A stretch of 64,000 nt of DNA from Nocardia flavorosea NBRC 108225 (lineage in GTDB: Bacteria > Actinomycetota > Actinomycetes > Mycobacteriales > Mycobacteriaceae), in NCBI RefSeq assembly GCF_001613385.1, contig NZ_BDCG01000025.1, positions 1 to 64,000 on the forward strand, in the 5' to 3' direction. Positions 40,492-49,495 of the stretch are shown piece after piece. The position numbers were made by a program, and so were the translations under genes. Within the stretch, counting starts at the first letter, position 1; every line of letters starts with the position of its first letter. Below the pieces are notes generated by a model, which worked only from the letters and a program-made list of their open reading frames with translations, had not been told where the DNA came from and did no database searches.

Positions 40492-40869
40492 TTAGGCGCG
40501 AGGGCGCCGATAAGAGAAGCGGTTCGTAGCGATAAACTCACGCATATCCCGCTGCTGAGGCGACATCGGCATAGCGCCAGTCACTTCCTCAGCCACATCA
40601 ATCAGAAACCCGCCGGGCGCAGTGTTCCCACAGTGTCGAACCCGCTCCTGACCAGCCTTCTTCAAAGCCTTAGAAGCGGCACGAGTCGGACCCACGTACT
40701 CGACATCGACGACAGGGTTATCGAACACCCCATCTTCACGGCCGCCGACACGCTGCACATAGATGTACTCGGCCGGCAGGTCATCGTCGATGAACGTCAC
40801 CACCGGGGCGAGACCGTCGAACAGGGCCTTCAGGACTTCGTCGTACTCCGGATAATCAGGCAGAGACAC
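40492..40869 (-). CDS. Tail terminator-type protein
   Basis: 125 aa, GTG at 40869 (AGGAGG upstream). LKALFDGLAPVVTFIDDDLP, EYIYVQRVGGREDG, and VEYVGPTRAASKALKKAG follow the pattern of siphovirus tail terminators (gpU-like), placed just upstream of the tube gene. Confidence 0.7.
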   Translation of the reverse strand: MSLPDYPEYDEVLKALFDGLAPVVTFIDDDLPAEYIYVQRVGGREDGVFDNPVVDVEYVGPTRAASKALKKAGQERVRHCGNTAPGGFLIDVAEEVTGAMPMSPQQRDMREFIATNRFSYRRPRA

Positions 40870-40877
40870 GGCGCCTC

Positions 40878-41177
40878 CTAGCCTTCGATATCGCGGATGA
40901 AGTCCCGCATGACGTGTTCGGCCTTGTTGTAGCGGGTGCCGTGCTCACGGAAGCGGGCGTAATGCCCGTGTGCGTAGACGACGCCTTCGATGCGGCCGTC
41001 ATCGCCTGGACCGGACAGTGCTTGAACGCTCGTAGCGTTGTAGCCCGTCCGCCACTTGCTTCGTGCAGCCCACCTGTCGGCGCCCTGTTCAGCGAGTTCG
41101 TGAACGAACCTCTCCAGTTCGGCAGACTCCCGCATGAACGTCCGGTCGAGGTCGAAATCAGCTCCGTCGTACTCCAC
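40878..41177 (-). CDS. HK97 gp10-like tail completion protein
   Basis: 99 aa, GTG at 41177. Helical start (ESAELERFVHELAEQGADRW), then VVYAHGHYARFREHGT, the aromatic/Gly/His-rich end typical of HK97 gp10-like neck/tail-completion proteins. Confidence 0.75.
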   Translation of the reverse strand: MEYDGADFDLDRTFMRESAELERFVHELAEQGADRWAARSKWRTGYNATSVQALSGPGDDGRIEGVVYAHGHYARFREHGTRYNKAEHVMRDFIRDIEG

Positions 41178-41529
41178 TGGAACCGTCCTTCGCGATCGTG
41201 AACCGCACCCCGGTAGACCAGCCCGTAAACGGATTCGGAGTCTCCCGAACCTGCCCGTCGATCACAAAGATTCGACCGTCAGGCAACTGGATCCGATCCG
41301 ACGAGACGACATCCGAACCATGCGGCGCCGTCACCCGCGCCGTGAGCACGAGCAGTTCCCCGCGCTCGTTGTCCTCGGTGTCAGTCCCCCACTTGAGATC
41401 ACACGGCCCGATCTGATGCGGCGCCCCACCAGCACCGACAGGATCGCCCTGCCAGTCACGATCAGGCGAATCCCGCAGGACAGTCAGCATCGTCCCGCCC
41501 GGATACTGCGGGTGCGCATACGTCACCAC
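41158..41529 (-). CDS. Head-tail stopper-type protein
   Basis: 123 aa, GTG at 41529. Beta-rich: MLTVLRDSPDRDWQGDP, LVLTARVTAPHGSDVVSSDR, IQLPDGRIFVIDGQVRETPN. Resembles small head closure proteins; position between adaptor and gp10-like protein agrees. Confidence 0.7.
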   Translation of the reverse strand: MVTYAHPQYPGGTMLTVLRDSPDRDWQGDPVGAGGAPHQIGPCDLKWGTDTEDNERGELLVLTARVTAPHGSDVVSSDRIQLPDGRIFVIDGQVRETPNPFTGWSTGVRFTIAKDGSSGVRRS

Positions 41530-41942
41530 GTGTCCGGCCTTGTCGACGCGAGCCCAGCAGACTTGAGGATCCCGAGAGCGACCGGGGACAGGAAATTCAG
41601 CGACCGTTCGACCTCTTCAGCCGAGACACTGTCCCCATAGGTGACCGAGCCGCCATCCGCGGACTGTGACTGGATGCCGATCTCTCGGCCAGCAGAACCA
41701 GCGGCCGGATTGATACCGGCCTCGATCCACATCGCCGCATGCGCGCACGTAGCGTCACGCATCGCCTCGATCACATCCGGTTCAGTCGGCGAACCAGCAG
41801 GGTCGACCTCATAGTGGTCGCAGGATGTGGCCCGACGCACCAGCGCCGACGCGAACTTGATCGCCCGCAACGCAACCGGTTCTTCCGGTACGTCGACCAG
41901 CCAGCCGTCCATCAAATCATCAGGGGCGGCATACACCAGCAT
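41523..41942 (-). CDS. Head-tail adaptor (connector) protein
   Basis: 139 aa, TAATG overlap at the start. Helical gp6/gp15-type adaptor: AIKFASALVRRATSCDHYEV, IEAMRDATCAHAAMWIEAGI, then a Ser/Gly loop and SVSAEEVERSLNFLSPVALG. Docks on the portal ring. Confidence 0.72.
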   Translation of the reverse strand: MLVYAAPDDLMDGWLVDVPEEPVALRAIKFASALVRRATSCDHYEVDPAGSPTEPDVIEAMRDATCAHAAMWIEAGINPAAGSAGREIGIQSQSADGGSVTYGDSVSAEEVERSLNFLSPVALGILKSAGLASTRPDTW

Positions 41943-42250
41943 TATTCGCTCCCAGCGACCTTCTTGGCCGGCGCCTTGCGAGGAGCAGCCTTCTTCGCGG
42001 GAGCTTTCTTCGGCTCAGGCGCAGGTTCCGGCTCGACAACCAGCTCAGGCTCAAATGCAGCATCTGCGGCAGGTTCCGGCTCCGCCACCTGGGCGGGCTC
42101 AACGACCGGTTCGACAACAGGCTCCGGCTCCGCCTCAGCGGGCGCGTCGACCTCAACCCAGTACGCCCACTCCAAAAGGTCAGGGCGCGGATCCTCGGAC
42201 TCAACCAGCAAATCCTGGTCACCGCCCAAATACTTATAGAAGTAAGGCAC
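41942..42250 (-). CDS. Acidic/Lys-rich head-region protein
   Basis: 102 aa, GTG at 42250 (GGAG upstream). N-terminal MPYFYKYLGGDQDLLVESED, then Glu-Pro-Val repeats and a histone-like basic tail (KKAPAKKAAPRKAPAKK). Such low-complexity proteins next to the capsid gene are common in actinophages; function unknown. Confidence 0.65.
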   Translation of the reverse strand: MPYFYKYLGGDQDLLVESEDPRPDLLEWAYWVEVDAPAEAEPEPVVEPVVEPAQVAEPEPAADAAFEPELVVEPEPAPEPKKAPAKKAAPRKAPAKKVAGSE

Positions 42251-42281
42251 TACCGTTCTCCAAGTCAGACAGCCGATCGAC

Positions 42282-42313
42282 TGCGCCGCCCACCATTTGG
42301 CAGGCGGCGCAGG
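42282..42313 (-). terminator. Hairpin after major capsid gene
   Basis: CTGCGCCGCC (42282-42291) pairs with GGCGGCGCAG (42304-42313), immediately downstream of the capsid stop. No T-tract, like the hairpin after the tail tube gene. Confidence 0.5.
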
Positions 42314-42319
42314 TCAAAA

Positions 42320-43237
42320 TCAGGCTTCCAGCGCGCCACGCAGCAGAACACTGCGGTTCGCATCGAGGGTCGACACGCCATACAGAACGCTGAAGCTGAC
42401 AACGTTCTGCATCTTGTTCTGGTCGTACGCGCGGGTCACACGCAGGCTGATGCCCTTGTACGACTCGATCGCATACGCGGTGCCGTCCATCGGCCGCGGC
42501 AGAGCAGCCGAAGTGAACGTGAACGCCGTCTCATGGAACGCCAAACCAACCTCAGTGGTCGGCTGACCGCTCGCGGGATCCGCAGCCGGCTGGACGATGT
42601 TCTGGGTCATGTAAGCGTCGAAACCGAACAGATTCCGGCCGATCGAGCCCTGACGGAGGGCATCGGTAGAACCACTCTGGTCGGCCTGCTTGATCAGAGT
42701 CGAGTTCAGCCAGTTCGCGCGGGCGGTCGGACCAACGACGGCGTGACGCCGCTGAGTCGGAACCTTCGCGATGTTCAGCAGCCGGTCAGCCTCAATCAGG
42801 ACTTCGGGCTTGTTCCACTCGAACCCGGTCGGGGTCACGCCAGCAACGGCGGTGGTCGCCGTCTTGGCGTGGGCGATGATCGCGCGGTCGATGTGCTGAG
42901 CGATTGCCTCAGCAGCAGGCTGGGAGACCTGAGTGTCGAACGACTCCAGCTCAAGCAGGTACTGCTCATCCGGGATCGGCAGCGACACCTCAACGATCTT
43001 GTCCAGCTTCACCGGGACGCTGCCCTCTTCCGCGTCCTGCAACTGGATACCGTCTGCACGGTTAAACAGGTTCGCGGTCAGCACAGCAGGCTTGCGGACG
43101 TTGACGGTGTCACCGATCTTCGCATTGAACTCCTGCGAATGATCCCGATGCACCAGCGGCAGCATGACCAGGTTCTCGTACAGGTTCGCGAGAGTCTGAC
43201 GCGCAATAACGTCAGGGGTCAGAAAATTGTTAGCCAA
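42320..43237 (-). CDS. Major capsid protein (P22 coat family)
   Basis: 305 aa. MANNFLTPDVIARQTLANLY and HSQEFNAKIGDTVNVRKPAV match the P22 coat (gene 5) family, a HK97-fold shell protein. Middle residues AHAKTATTAVAGVTPTGFEW and FGFDAYMTQNIVQPA follow the family order. Preceded by the scaffold gene. Confidence 0.92.
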   Translation of the reverse strand: MANNFLTPDVIARQTLANLYENLVMLPLVHRDHSQEFNAKIGDTVNVRKPAVLTANLFNRADGIQLQDAEEGSVPVKLDKIVEVSLPIPDEQYLLELESFDTQVSQPAAEAIAQHIDRAIIAHAKTATTAVAGVTPTGFEWNKPEVLIEADRLLNIAKVPTQRRHAVVGPTARANWLNSTLIKQADQSGSTDALRQGSIGRNLFGFDAYMTQNIVQPAADPASGQPTTEVGLAFHETAFTFTSAALPRPMDGTAYAIESYKGISLRVTRAYDQNKMQNVVSFSVLYGVSTLDANRSVLLRGALEA

Positions 43238-43251
43238 TTTAGGCTCCTAGA

Positions 43252-44001
43252 TCAGAATCCGTCGCGTTCACGCTGTTCGCGTTTACGCCGCCGGATTTCT
43301 TCGACAGAATCCCGACCGGGCGACGGCTTAGGTGCCGCGTTCCCGCCGGAGAGGTCTCCGCCGCTTCGAGGAGCCGCCGCCTGGGCGGGCGCCTTTTTCA
43401 GCTTCGGATTAGCTTCGACAGCCTCCGCCACAATTTCGGCCACCTGGGCAGCGAAATCGTCGGAATCGGTGTCAAGTTTCTCGACGGCCTTCGAAATTTT
43501 GACCGAATCGAGAATGGAATCAAGGTCACCCTCAGCCGTCTTAGCGGCAGCAGAAAGGGCGTCTTTCCGTGCATAGTTGCGCAGCTTTTCAGCGACCGAG
43601 TCACGCTCGGTTGCCAGCTGCGTCTCCCGCTCCTGCGCTGCACGCAGCAGCTCCGCGGGATCAGGTTCAGCGTCGTCCTCGACGAGCCCCAGAACCTTGC
43701 CGAGCTTCGAAACCAGTTCTTCACTGGCTTTCTTCGCAGCCTCCTGGGCCGCTTTCTCGGCTTTCTCGTTGCCCTTTACGCGGTTCGCGGCGGCTTCTTT
43801 ACGGAGCCGATCCACTTCCTTGTTCAGGCGCGAGATTTCCGGGTCCGCCTCAGTTTTCGAGGCTTCAGTTTCGGCCGGTTTATCGGTTTCGGTGGCCTGT
43901 ACAGCGTCACCGGCTTCCGAATTCTCGACCGAGGTGTCGACAGCTTCGTCGACGGATACATTTTCAGTTGTGGTTTCCTGGTTTGCGGCTTCGTCGGCCA
44001 T
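43252..44001 (-). CDS. Scaffolding protein
   Basis: 249 aa from ATG at 44001 (AGGAGA upstream). Very acidic front (residues 1-55), a Lys/Ala/Glu coiled coil (ISRLNKEVDRLRKEAAANRV), and a basic C-terminal end (EEIRRRKREQRERDGF) that would contact coat protein. Position directly before the coat gene is standard. Confidence 0.85.
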   Translation of the reverse strand: MADEAANQETTTENVSVDEAVDTSVENSEAGDAVQATETDKPAETEASKTEADPEISRLNKEVDRLRKEAAANRVKGNEKAEKAAQEAAKKASEELVSKLGKVLGLVEDDAEPDPAELLRAAQERETQLATERDSVAEKLRNYARKDALSAAAKTAEGDLDSILDSVKISKAVEKLDTDSDDFAAQVAEIVAEAVEANPKLKKAPAQAAAPRSGGDLSGGNAAPKPSPGRDSVEEIRRRKREQRERDGF

Positions 44002-44065
44002 GAATGTCTCCTGGACATGTAGAAACACCCGAATGGCAACCTGGCCTATTCGGGTGCAGATATGA

Positions 44066-44116
44066 CGAAACCCCCGAATAGAATTCGAGGGTCAGAACCC
44101 GCTATAGAAAAGCGGG
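44066..44116 (-). terminator. Two hairpins between MuF and scaffold genes
   Basis: On the gene strand: CCCGCT...AGCGGG (44116-44098), then CCCTCGAAT-TCT-ATTCGGGGG (44091-44071) followed by TTT. A third stem CACCCGAAT/ATTCGGGTG lies around 44026-44056. Possible partial terminator that sets capsid versus head-gene expression. Confidence 0.45.
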
Positions 44117-44120
44117 AAGC

Positions 44121-45089
44121 TTAATCGGATTGCGCCACATACCGGACGCGGTCATTACGGCGCTCACGGCGCGCCAACGCGCGAGCACGGCGGCGCTCAG
44201 CGCGCACAGAATCAGGGACACGCACCGCACGGGGCGGCGCCGGATCATCCGGAGTCCACACGCTGGCTACGTGCCTACAGTTCGGGTGCCAGAGGCCACG
44301 TGCACGAGCCTCAGCAACCGAACCCCACACTGTCACAGTGACAGTCCGGCCCGAGGTCGCTTCTCTCGCAATCGCGCCGACTGTAGCCCCCGAGATTGAG
44401 AGCACCTGACCTTCAAACGGCGAACACAGCGGGCAGCTACCCGCCACATCGGACACCACGATCAGATCGTGCCCTGCCGCGGCAACCTGCGCACAATACG
44501 CATCCACCTCAGCGCGAGTAATCGCCGACCGGACCGCCATCTCCACATACGAGACGAGATCCCAACGCCGGCCACGCGCATCCACAAACCCCGTGATGCC
44601 GCGGCGCGCGAACGCATCTAGCGCGCGCTGCACGACACGGGCACGATCAGTGTTCCCACGGTCACGCTCCGCCCGCACAGCCTCATCAACGACAGCCCGA
44701 TACGCGCCATCCAAGACAGTCGGAACATGCGCATGCGTACGCCGCACCGTATCGACCGCCTCATCAATCAGACGCTCCACCGGACCCTCATCAGCGCGAG
44801 GAGCACCAGGGATGTCATGTCGAGCCGCTGCAACACCGTCGCGCCACGCACCCAACACCGCAGCACGAACTGCCGGCGCCATATCCCGATCAGTCTCGGC
44901 AACATCACGCTCAACATTGCGCCGAAACCGCGGCAACCGAGCCAGCAGCCGCATCGCCCACACCACCGCATGCCCGACACCCGGCGCCACCGCCATAGCA
45001 AGACGCTCCAGCAGGCGACGCTCCAAGCGCCGATACAAGCGGGTGACCGGGCCGATACGACGATCACCGAAGGACGGAGTAAGAGGCAT
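44121..45089 (-). CDS. MuF-like / minor head protein
   Basis: 322 aa, ATG overlapping the portal stop (TGATG). Arg-rich helical first half; the second half has VSDVAGSCPLCSPFEGQVLS and RARGLWHPNCRHVASVWTPD, the Cys-x2-Cys ... HPNCRH signature of phage minor capsid protein 2 / MuF-type domains. Assembles with portal inside the head. Confidence 0.85.
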   Translation of the reverse strand: MPLTPSFGDRRIGPVTRLYRRLERRLLERLAMAVAPGVGHAVVWAMRLLARLPRFRRNVERDVAETDRDMAPAVRAAVLGAWRDGVAAARHDIPGAPRADEGPVERLIDEAVDTVRRTHAHVPTVLDGAYRAVVDEAVRAERDRGNTDRARVVQRALDAFARRGITGFVDARGRRWDLVSYVEMAVRSAITRAEVDAYCAQVAAAGHDLIVVSDVAGSCPLCSPFEGQVLSISGATVGAIAREATSGRTVTVTVWGSVAEARARGLWHPNCRHVASVWTPDDPAPPRAVRVPDSVRAERRRARALARRERRNDRVRYVAQSD

Positions 45090-46702
45090 CAGGCCGCCTC
45101 CGCAACCTCAACGTCAGGCTCGACCTCGTCCTGGAAGTCGTTGCGCGGTTCATCCTCGGCGGACTCGAACTCACCGCCGTCGGGGTCCGGGACCGTCAGC
45201 GCGACCTCATCGAGAATCCGCGCCACTTCCTCTTCGACCTCGTCGTTCGACCAGTTCGGGTTGAACATGCGCACCGCGGTTTCGGTACTGATCGCCTGCG
45301 CAATTTTCAGGTTGCTGATGGCAGTCGACAACGCGACCGGATCCTGATCCACACGCACCGGGAAGTGCAGCTCTGGGGCTTCCTTCAACCCGAAATCCGG
45401 ACCGCCGAAGACCTTGTAGTCTAGACGGAGTGCCGCGAGTCCGAATGGCCGGAGTTCAGCCTGGACATATAGCAGTTTCCGGTTCCGGGTCTGATTCGAC
45501 TTGTCCTTACGCGCAGACACCTCGGTAGCCGTCATCGACACCGAATCAGCGTCATCGAAATCCGCAGCCGAATAGCCCGCCCCCCGCAGGATCTGCTTCA
45601 GCAAGTCCTGGCAGGTCTTCGCATGCTCCTCAACCCGAATACTGAACTGCTGCGCCTGCACCAGTTGGTTCGGGCCGTCCTCCGGCAGCATCTGATTACC
45701 AGGAACCGGAGTGAAAATCTCTTGCTCACGATCGAACGAAGACCCCATACCGGGGCCCTTGTCCTCCAGAGCTTCCTGCGCGACGAACAACCGGGCCTTC
45801 CCCAGGTCCAGGTCACGCATCCAGGACGACCACGCTTCATCAAGCGCATCGAACAAGGGCTCCAAACCCTCAAAATCCGAGCGTCCCAACGGCGACAAAC
45901 CTGGAGTGTTACGCCACCTGCGAGTAGGGCGAACGTTCGGGATGTAGCAGGCCGTCAACTCGTCGATACCGGTCGGGATCGACGACTCCTCATCCACCAG
46001 CTCCGCGGCCCAGAGGGTTTCGTCCATCGCGTCCAGAGGCATCCGCCGGCCGATCGCGCCATCATCCCCGCAATACAGGGCATGCTCAATCCGGCCTGGC
46101 TCATGATGCTCCAAATGCCGCCACGTGCCGAGCTTGTCTTTCCCGATGATCCGCCAGAACGTGACACCCGCAAGTTTCCCGTACCGCCATTGCGGCACGG
46201 CAGCGTCCGGGGCTACCGCGCCGATCATGACCTTTTTCGCGACAGATTCGTCCCACCAGAGCCGCAAGTAGGTTCCGCCCAATGCGGCGGCCCCCTCAGC
46301 GGCTTCCAGAAGGGTAGCGAGGGTGTCAGCGCCATCCAGGATGGTGTTCACGCGATCCTGCGCACCCTTTACGTCTGTGGCCGTCTCCTCGGTGCACAGC
46401 CAAGTCGGAGGCTGCCCAAACAGCAGATCCGCCGACATGGTCGCCAAATCGGCAGCTACAGGGATGTGAAGACGCTTCGTGTCGTTGAAAACAGGACGCC
46501 CCCACCAGAATCGACTGAGTGCGCCCCGCACCCCGCCTAAAAGTTGACTTGGGCGCACAGGCGCGGAGGGGACGGCCCGGCTGTAGATCTCTGCCAGATC
46601 GTCAGAATTCCCACTCCACCACGCGGTGTACTCCCCGTACATATCGGCAGCCAGGTCATGAGGCTTTGGGGGCCACTCGCCAGAATAATCGGGCATCGGC
46701 AC
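45089..46702 (-). CDS. Portal protein
   Basis: 537 aa, GTG at 46702 (GGAGG upstream). SPP1 Gp6-like portal: NDTKRLHIPVAADLATMSAD, LLFGQPPTW, WDESVAKKVMIGAVAPDAAV, LGRSDFEGLEPLFDALDEAW, and MTATEVSARKDKSNQTRNRK. Very acidic tail (DEVEPDVEVAEAA). Twelve copies form the DNA entry vertex. Confidence 0.92.
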   Translation of the reverse strand: MPMPDYSGEWPPKPHDLAADMYGEYTAWWSGNSDDLAEIYSRAVPSAPVRPSQLLGGVRGALSRFWWGRPVFNDTKRLHIPVAADLATMSADLLFGQPPTWLCTEETATDVKGAQDRVNTILDGADTLATLLEAAEGAAALGGTYLRLWWDESVAKKVMIGAVAPDAAVPQWRYGKLAGVTFWRIIGKDKLGTWRHLEHHEPGRIEHALYCGDDGAIGRRMPLDAMDETLWAAELVDEESSIPTGIDELTACYIPNVRPTRRWRNTPGLSPLGRSDFEGLEPLFDALDEAWSSWMRDLDLGKARLFVAQEALEDKGPGMGSSFDREQEIFTPVPGNQMLPEDGPNQLVQAQQFSIRVEEHAKTCQDLLKQILRGAGYSAADFDDADSVSMTATEVSARKDKSNQTRNRKLLYVQAELRPFGLAALRLDYKVFGGPDFGLKEAPELHFPVRVDQDPVALSTAISNLKIAQAISTETAVRMFNPNWSNDEVEEEVARILDEVALTVPDPDGGEFESAEDEPRNDFQDEVEPDVEVAEAA

Positions 46703-46719
46703 TGGTGGCCTCCTACAAG

Positions 46720-47943
46720 TTATGGGCGACTAGGCGACGCCCTTCGCATATCGGCGAAGTACGGCCATTTGTCAGATTTGGAAGAGTTGCAGGGTTGGCA
46801 TATCGGGCGCAGATTCGCTGGCATATGCGGGCCGCCCTTGTTCAGCGGCTTCACGTGGTCGGTCGCGGTCGCTTCACCACGGCAAACCCAGCAACGGTTA
46901 CCGAAATACTCCCACCGAGCGGTTACCGATTCAGGGCCGAACGGAATGATCGTGGCATTCTTCTTTTTCGCCTCGTACGCCTGACCGTATGCGCGCCACC
47001 GGTCCCGGTTTTCAGCATTCCAGCGCGCGGATGCAAGCGCTGCGGCTTTCGGTTTGCAGTCCTTGCAGTATGTTGCGCCGGGTGTTGTGGCGCTGAATGT
47101 CGTGGCACACATAGCGCATGGAATGCAGCGCGGCGGAGGGCCCGCAACATCGCCGTAGCGGTAATGCCGGTGCGCGTGGCGGCCGCAGTATCCCAGACTG
47201 CCAAGTCTCCCAATTACGTTCTCGCAGCCACTGACAGAGCACGGCGTTGCACGGTCCAGGACCGGCGGCTCCCGCAGTGGATCGCCGAAATGCTTCCAAC
47301 GCCAGTGATGGCGGGAGCACATCCCCAGCTTCTCGACTGGGTTTCCGCACTCGTCGACCGAACATCTGCGCTTCGCGCGGCATTCTTTACAGAGATTTTG
47401 GGCGCGGCCCCGGTCCCGCCGCCAGGTCATGCCGCAATCCTCGCAAGTTGAGGTAGCGAATTTTAGTGGGTCACCGAATTGCCTGAACGCCCAATAGTGA
47501 GATGGGCACCAGCCGCGGCTTCCCTTTTCCCCAACGAGGTTCTTGCATCCCTCGATTGCGCAGGGCTGGTCCTTGACGTATACGGGATCGTCCGTAGTGC
47601 CTGTCGCCAGCAGTCGCGCATAATGTGTCCCGCAGAGACTACGGGCGCTGACCGCCTTCGCGCAGCCTTCAACCTTGCACGCAACACCACGCCGCTCCCT
47701 AACCCGGGGAGCTAGGTCTTTTCCTCGATACCAGCGCTGATAATGCGGTGAGCAGTACCCGCGCCGGAGGTTCGGCCGTCCGCAGCCCTCCACCGTGCAT
47801 TCACCGGAGCGTTCGACTTTAGGGAGCAAGGCCAGTTCGCCAGTGCGGCGAGCTATTGCATAGTGAGTGCCGCAGTATCCACGGGCACGAAGGGGCTTCT
47901 CGCAGTCCACGGCCGTGCAGACACGTGGTGTATCCTTGGAAAT
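46720..47943 (-). CDS. Multi-zinc-finger HNH protein, likely ATT start
   Basis: About 407 aa. Six or more C-x4-C-x(9-13)-C-x2-H repeats (CTVEGCGRPNLRRGYCSPHY, CKVEGCAKAVSARSLCGTHY ...), ending in an HNH module (CWVCRGEATATDHVKPLNKG, CQPCNSSKSDKW). GTG at 47910 would cut the first finger (CTAVDCEKPLRARGYCGTHY); the only upstream in-frame initiator after TAG is ATT at 47943, 6 nt after AGGAG. Inserted between portal and phosphoesterase genes; likely homing-type nuclease. Confidence 0.75.
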   Translation of the reverse strand: MSKDTPRVCTAVDCEKPLRARGYCGTHYAIARRTGELALLPKVERSGECTVEGCGRPNLRRGYCSPHYQRWYRGKDLAPRVRERRGVACKVEGCAKAVSARSLCGTHYARLLATGTTDDPVYVKDQPCAIEGCKNLVGEKGSRGWCPSHYWAFRQFGDPLKFATSTCEDCGMTWRRDRGRAQNLCKECRAKRRCSVDECGNPVEKLGMCSRHHWRWKHFGDPLREPPVLDRATPCSVSGCENVIGRLGSLGYCGRHAHRHYRYGDVAGPPPRCIPCAMCATTFSATTPGATYCKDCKPKAAALASARWNAENRDRWRAYGQAYEAKKKNATIIPFGPESVTARWEYFGNRCWVCRGEATATDHVKPLNKGGPHMPANLRPICQPCNSSKSDKWPYFADMRRASPSRP

Positions 47944-47968
47944 TGTCGACTCCTACTAGTCGGCCATG

Positions 47969-48003
47969 CCCCGGGAGTGTTAGCGCACTCGCCGGGGTCT
48001 TTT
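47969..48003 (-). ncRNA. CGCYAA hairpin, copy 2
   Basis: Gene strand: GAAAAGA, CCCCGG, bulged C, GAGTG, loop CGCTAA (47985-47980), CACTC, CCGGGG, then CATGGCC and an RBS. Same shape and loop as at 25954-25982, with different paired bases, so base-pairing is conserved. Confidence 0.5.
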
Positions 48004-48048
48004 CTGTTGTCGTAATATCCAACGGTCCTGGGCGGGTTCATGTTCCGC

Positions 48049-49185
48049 CTAAACCAAGGAAAGATTCTCGAATTCTCGTCCGCGCGTTGTGTAGATCAAC
48101 GCGCCTTGCCGGGATTCGGCACCGGTCTTGTCGCGGTACCAGGCGCTCCCGCCGTCGAATGTTGGAGAGCAGATGATCGTCCGGGCAGCAGACTGCTGGA
48201 TACCGGTCTCGTGATAGTGCCCGTGCAGAAGAAAGTCGGCACCAGCGGGATTGCCCTGATGGTATGCCTGCGAAGCCCACCACGCGTCAGCTTTGCCCTT
48301 CCGGAACTGGTGTCCGTGCAGCAGCGTGAACACGCTTTCGCCGACCCGGACTGTCATGTAGCCCTGGTCTTTCGGCGGCACCTGGACACGCACATGCCCG
48401 TAGGCCGCGGTGTTCTCGGCGAGGGCATCGGCTACCGCGATAGCGCCTTCGGTGGCCCAGTTGTCGTCTGCGCGAGTCCGCACAGGCACGCGGGTGGCGT
48501 CATCATGGTTGCCGCCGATCACCGATACCGCAACCTCATCGGCGAGCGGAGCAAACGCCTTGACGGTCTCCAGCAGAGTTCTGCGCCACAGTCGAACCTG
48601 TTCGGTCACGGTAAGCGACTGCCGCCATGCAAGCGCCCCGCCCTGGGAGACTCCACCGTTCTCGATGCAGTCACCGACAAACGCGAGATGCACGGCGCCA
48701 ATCCGGTCCCGAGACTGCCGCCCCTTCAACTCCGCGAGCGCGCGATCTACCGACTGGAAGTAGCGGTTCACCGAGCCTTCCACGGAGTAGCCGTCGATCT
48801 TCCCAAATTGCATGTCCCCGGCCTGGTACACGAATACGCCATCGCCAGCCGACTCGGCCGGCCGATGGGGTTCACGGTCCCGGATCGAGGCAATCAGTTC
48901 TTCCAGCCCTGCGGCCGAAGCAGTTCGCGGCGCGATCTGGAACCGGTAGGCCGAGAGCCAGCGCTCATCGTAGGTTTGCCAACGGCTGATTCGTGGCGCG
49001 CCTACGATCTGCACTTCGTCCGGGTCGTACCCGAATTGCTTCAGCAACTCGACATGCGAGGCCGGCGGTTCGGCGAGCGGACCAGTCTGGAGATATCCAC
49101 CCGTCTGACCGTCGTACTCGGTGCGCGCCCGATGCTCGGCCTCGACCGCGGTCGGCTGCTTCAAGAGATCATCAGCGAGACTCAC
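48049..49185 (-). CDS. SbcD-like metallophosphoesterase
   Basis: 378 aa from GTG at 49185 (GTGA overlap). Motifs: VYQAGDMQFGKIDG, LAFVGDCIENGG, VIGGNHDD, LLHGHQF, and DFLLHGHYHE. N-terminal 100 residues are specific to phage versions. Lies between terminase and portal genes; it may process DNA ends or recombination intermediates. Distinct from the shorter enzyme at 5459. Confidence 0.85.
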   Translation of the reverse strand: MSLADDLLKQPTAVEAEHRARTEYDGQTGGYLQTGPLAEPPASHVELLKQFGYDPDEVQIVGAPRISRWQTYDERWLSAYRFQIAPRTASAAGLEELIASIRDREPHRPAESAGDGVFVYQAGDMQFGKIDGYSVEGSVNRYFQSVDRALAELKGRQSRDRIGAVHLAFVGDCIENGGVSQGGALAWRQSLTVTEQVRLWRRTLLETVKAFAPLADEVAVSVIGGNHDDATRVPVRTRADDNWATEGAIAVADALAENTAAYGHVRVQVPPKDQGYMTVRVGESVFTLLHGHQFRKGKADAWWASQAYHQGNPAGADFLLHGHYHETGIQQSAARTIICSPTFDGGSAWYRDKTGAESRQGALIYTTRGREFENLSLV

Positions 49186-49436
49186 GCAGCAACCTCCAGG
49201 CCGATGTAGCAGGTGCAACGCTTCTTGCAGTGCACCCGGAACTGGGTTTCGGAGGCGTCGCAGTTGTTCCGAACGGCAGTGTGGTGCAGGGTCCGCAACT
49301 GGCCGCCCTCCGCCACATACCGTTCGAACGCTGCCCGGTCCCGCTCGTCAAGCCCAGCAAGCCACACACCAGTAGTGCATGCGACTGGGCCACGTTTCCG
49401 CTGCCGGATGCTGTCGAGTTCGTCAGCGAGGGACAC
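49182..49436 (-). CDS. Small HTH-like/terminase-associated protein
   Basis: 84 aa from GTG at 49436 (GGAGG upstream). VACTTGVWLAGLDERDRAAF, then LRTLHHTAVRNNCDASETQF and a Cys cluster (CKKRCTC). The layout resembles small actinophage proteins with an HTH ending in a Cys/His tail. Function unknown. Follows motif copy D. Confidence 0.6.
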   Translation of the reverse strand: MSLADELDSIRQRKRGPVACTTGVWLAGLDERDRAAFERYVAEGGQLRTLHHTAVRNNCDASETQFRVHCKKRCTCYIGLEVAA

Positions 49437-49480
49437 AATGCCTCCTGTTGATTTACCTACACGCATATGCTATGGGCGCA

Positions 49481-49495
49481 GGCAAACCACGAATT
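49481..49495 (-). repeat. Intergenic motif, copy D
   Basis: GGCAAACCACGAATT; one base differs from the consensus (G for T at position 2). It overlaps the terminase stop codon and precedes the 49182-49436 gene. Confidence 0.6.
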
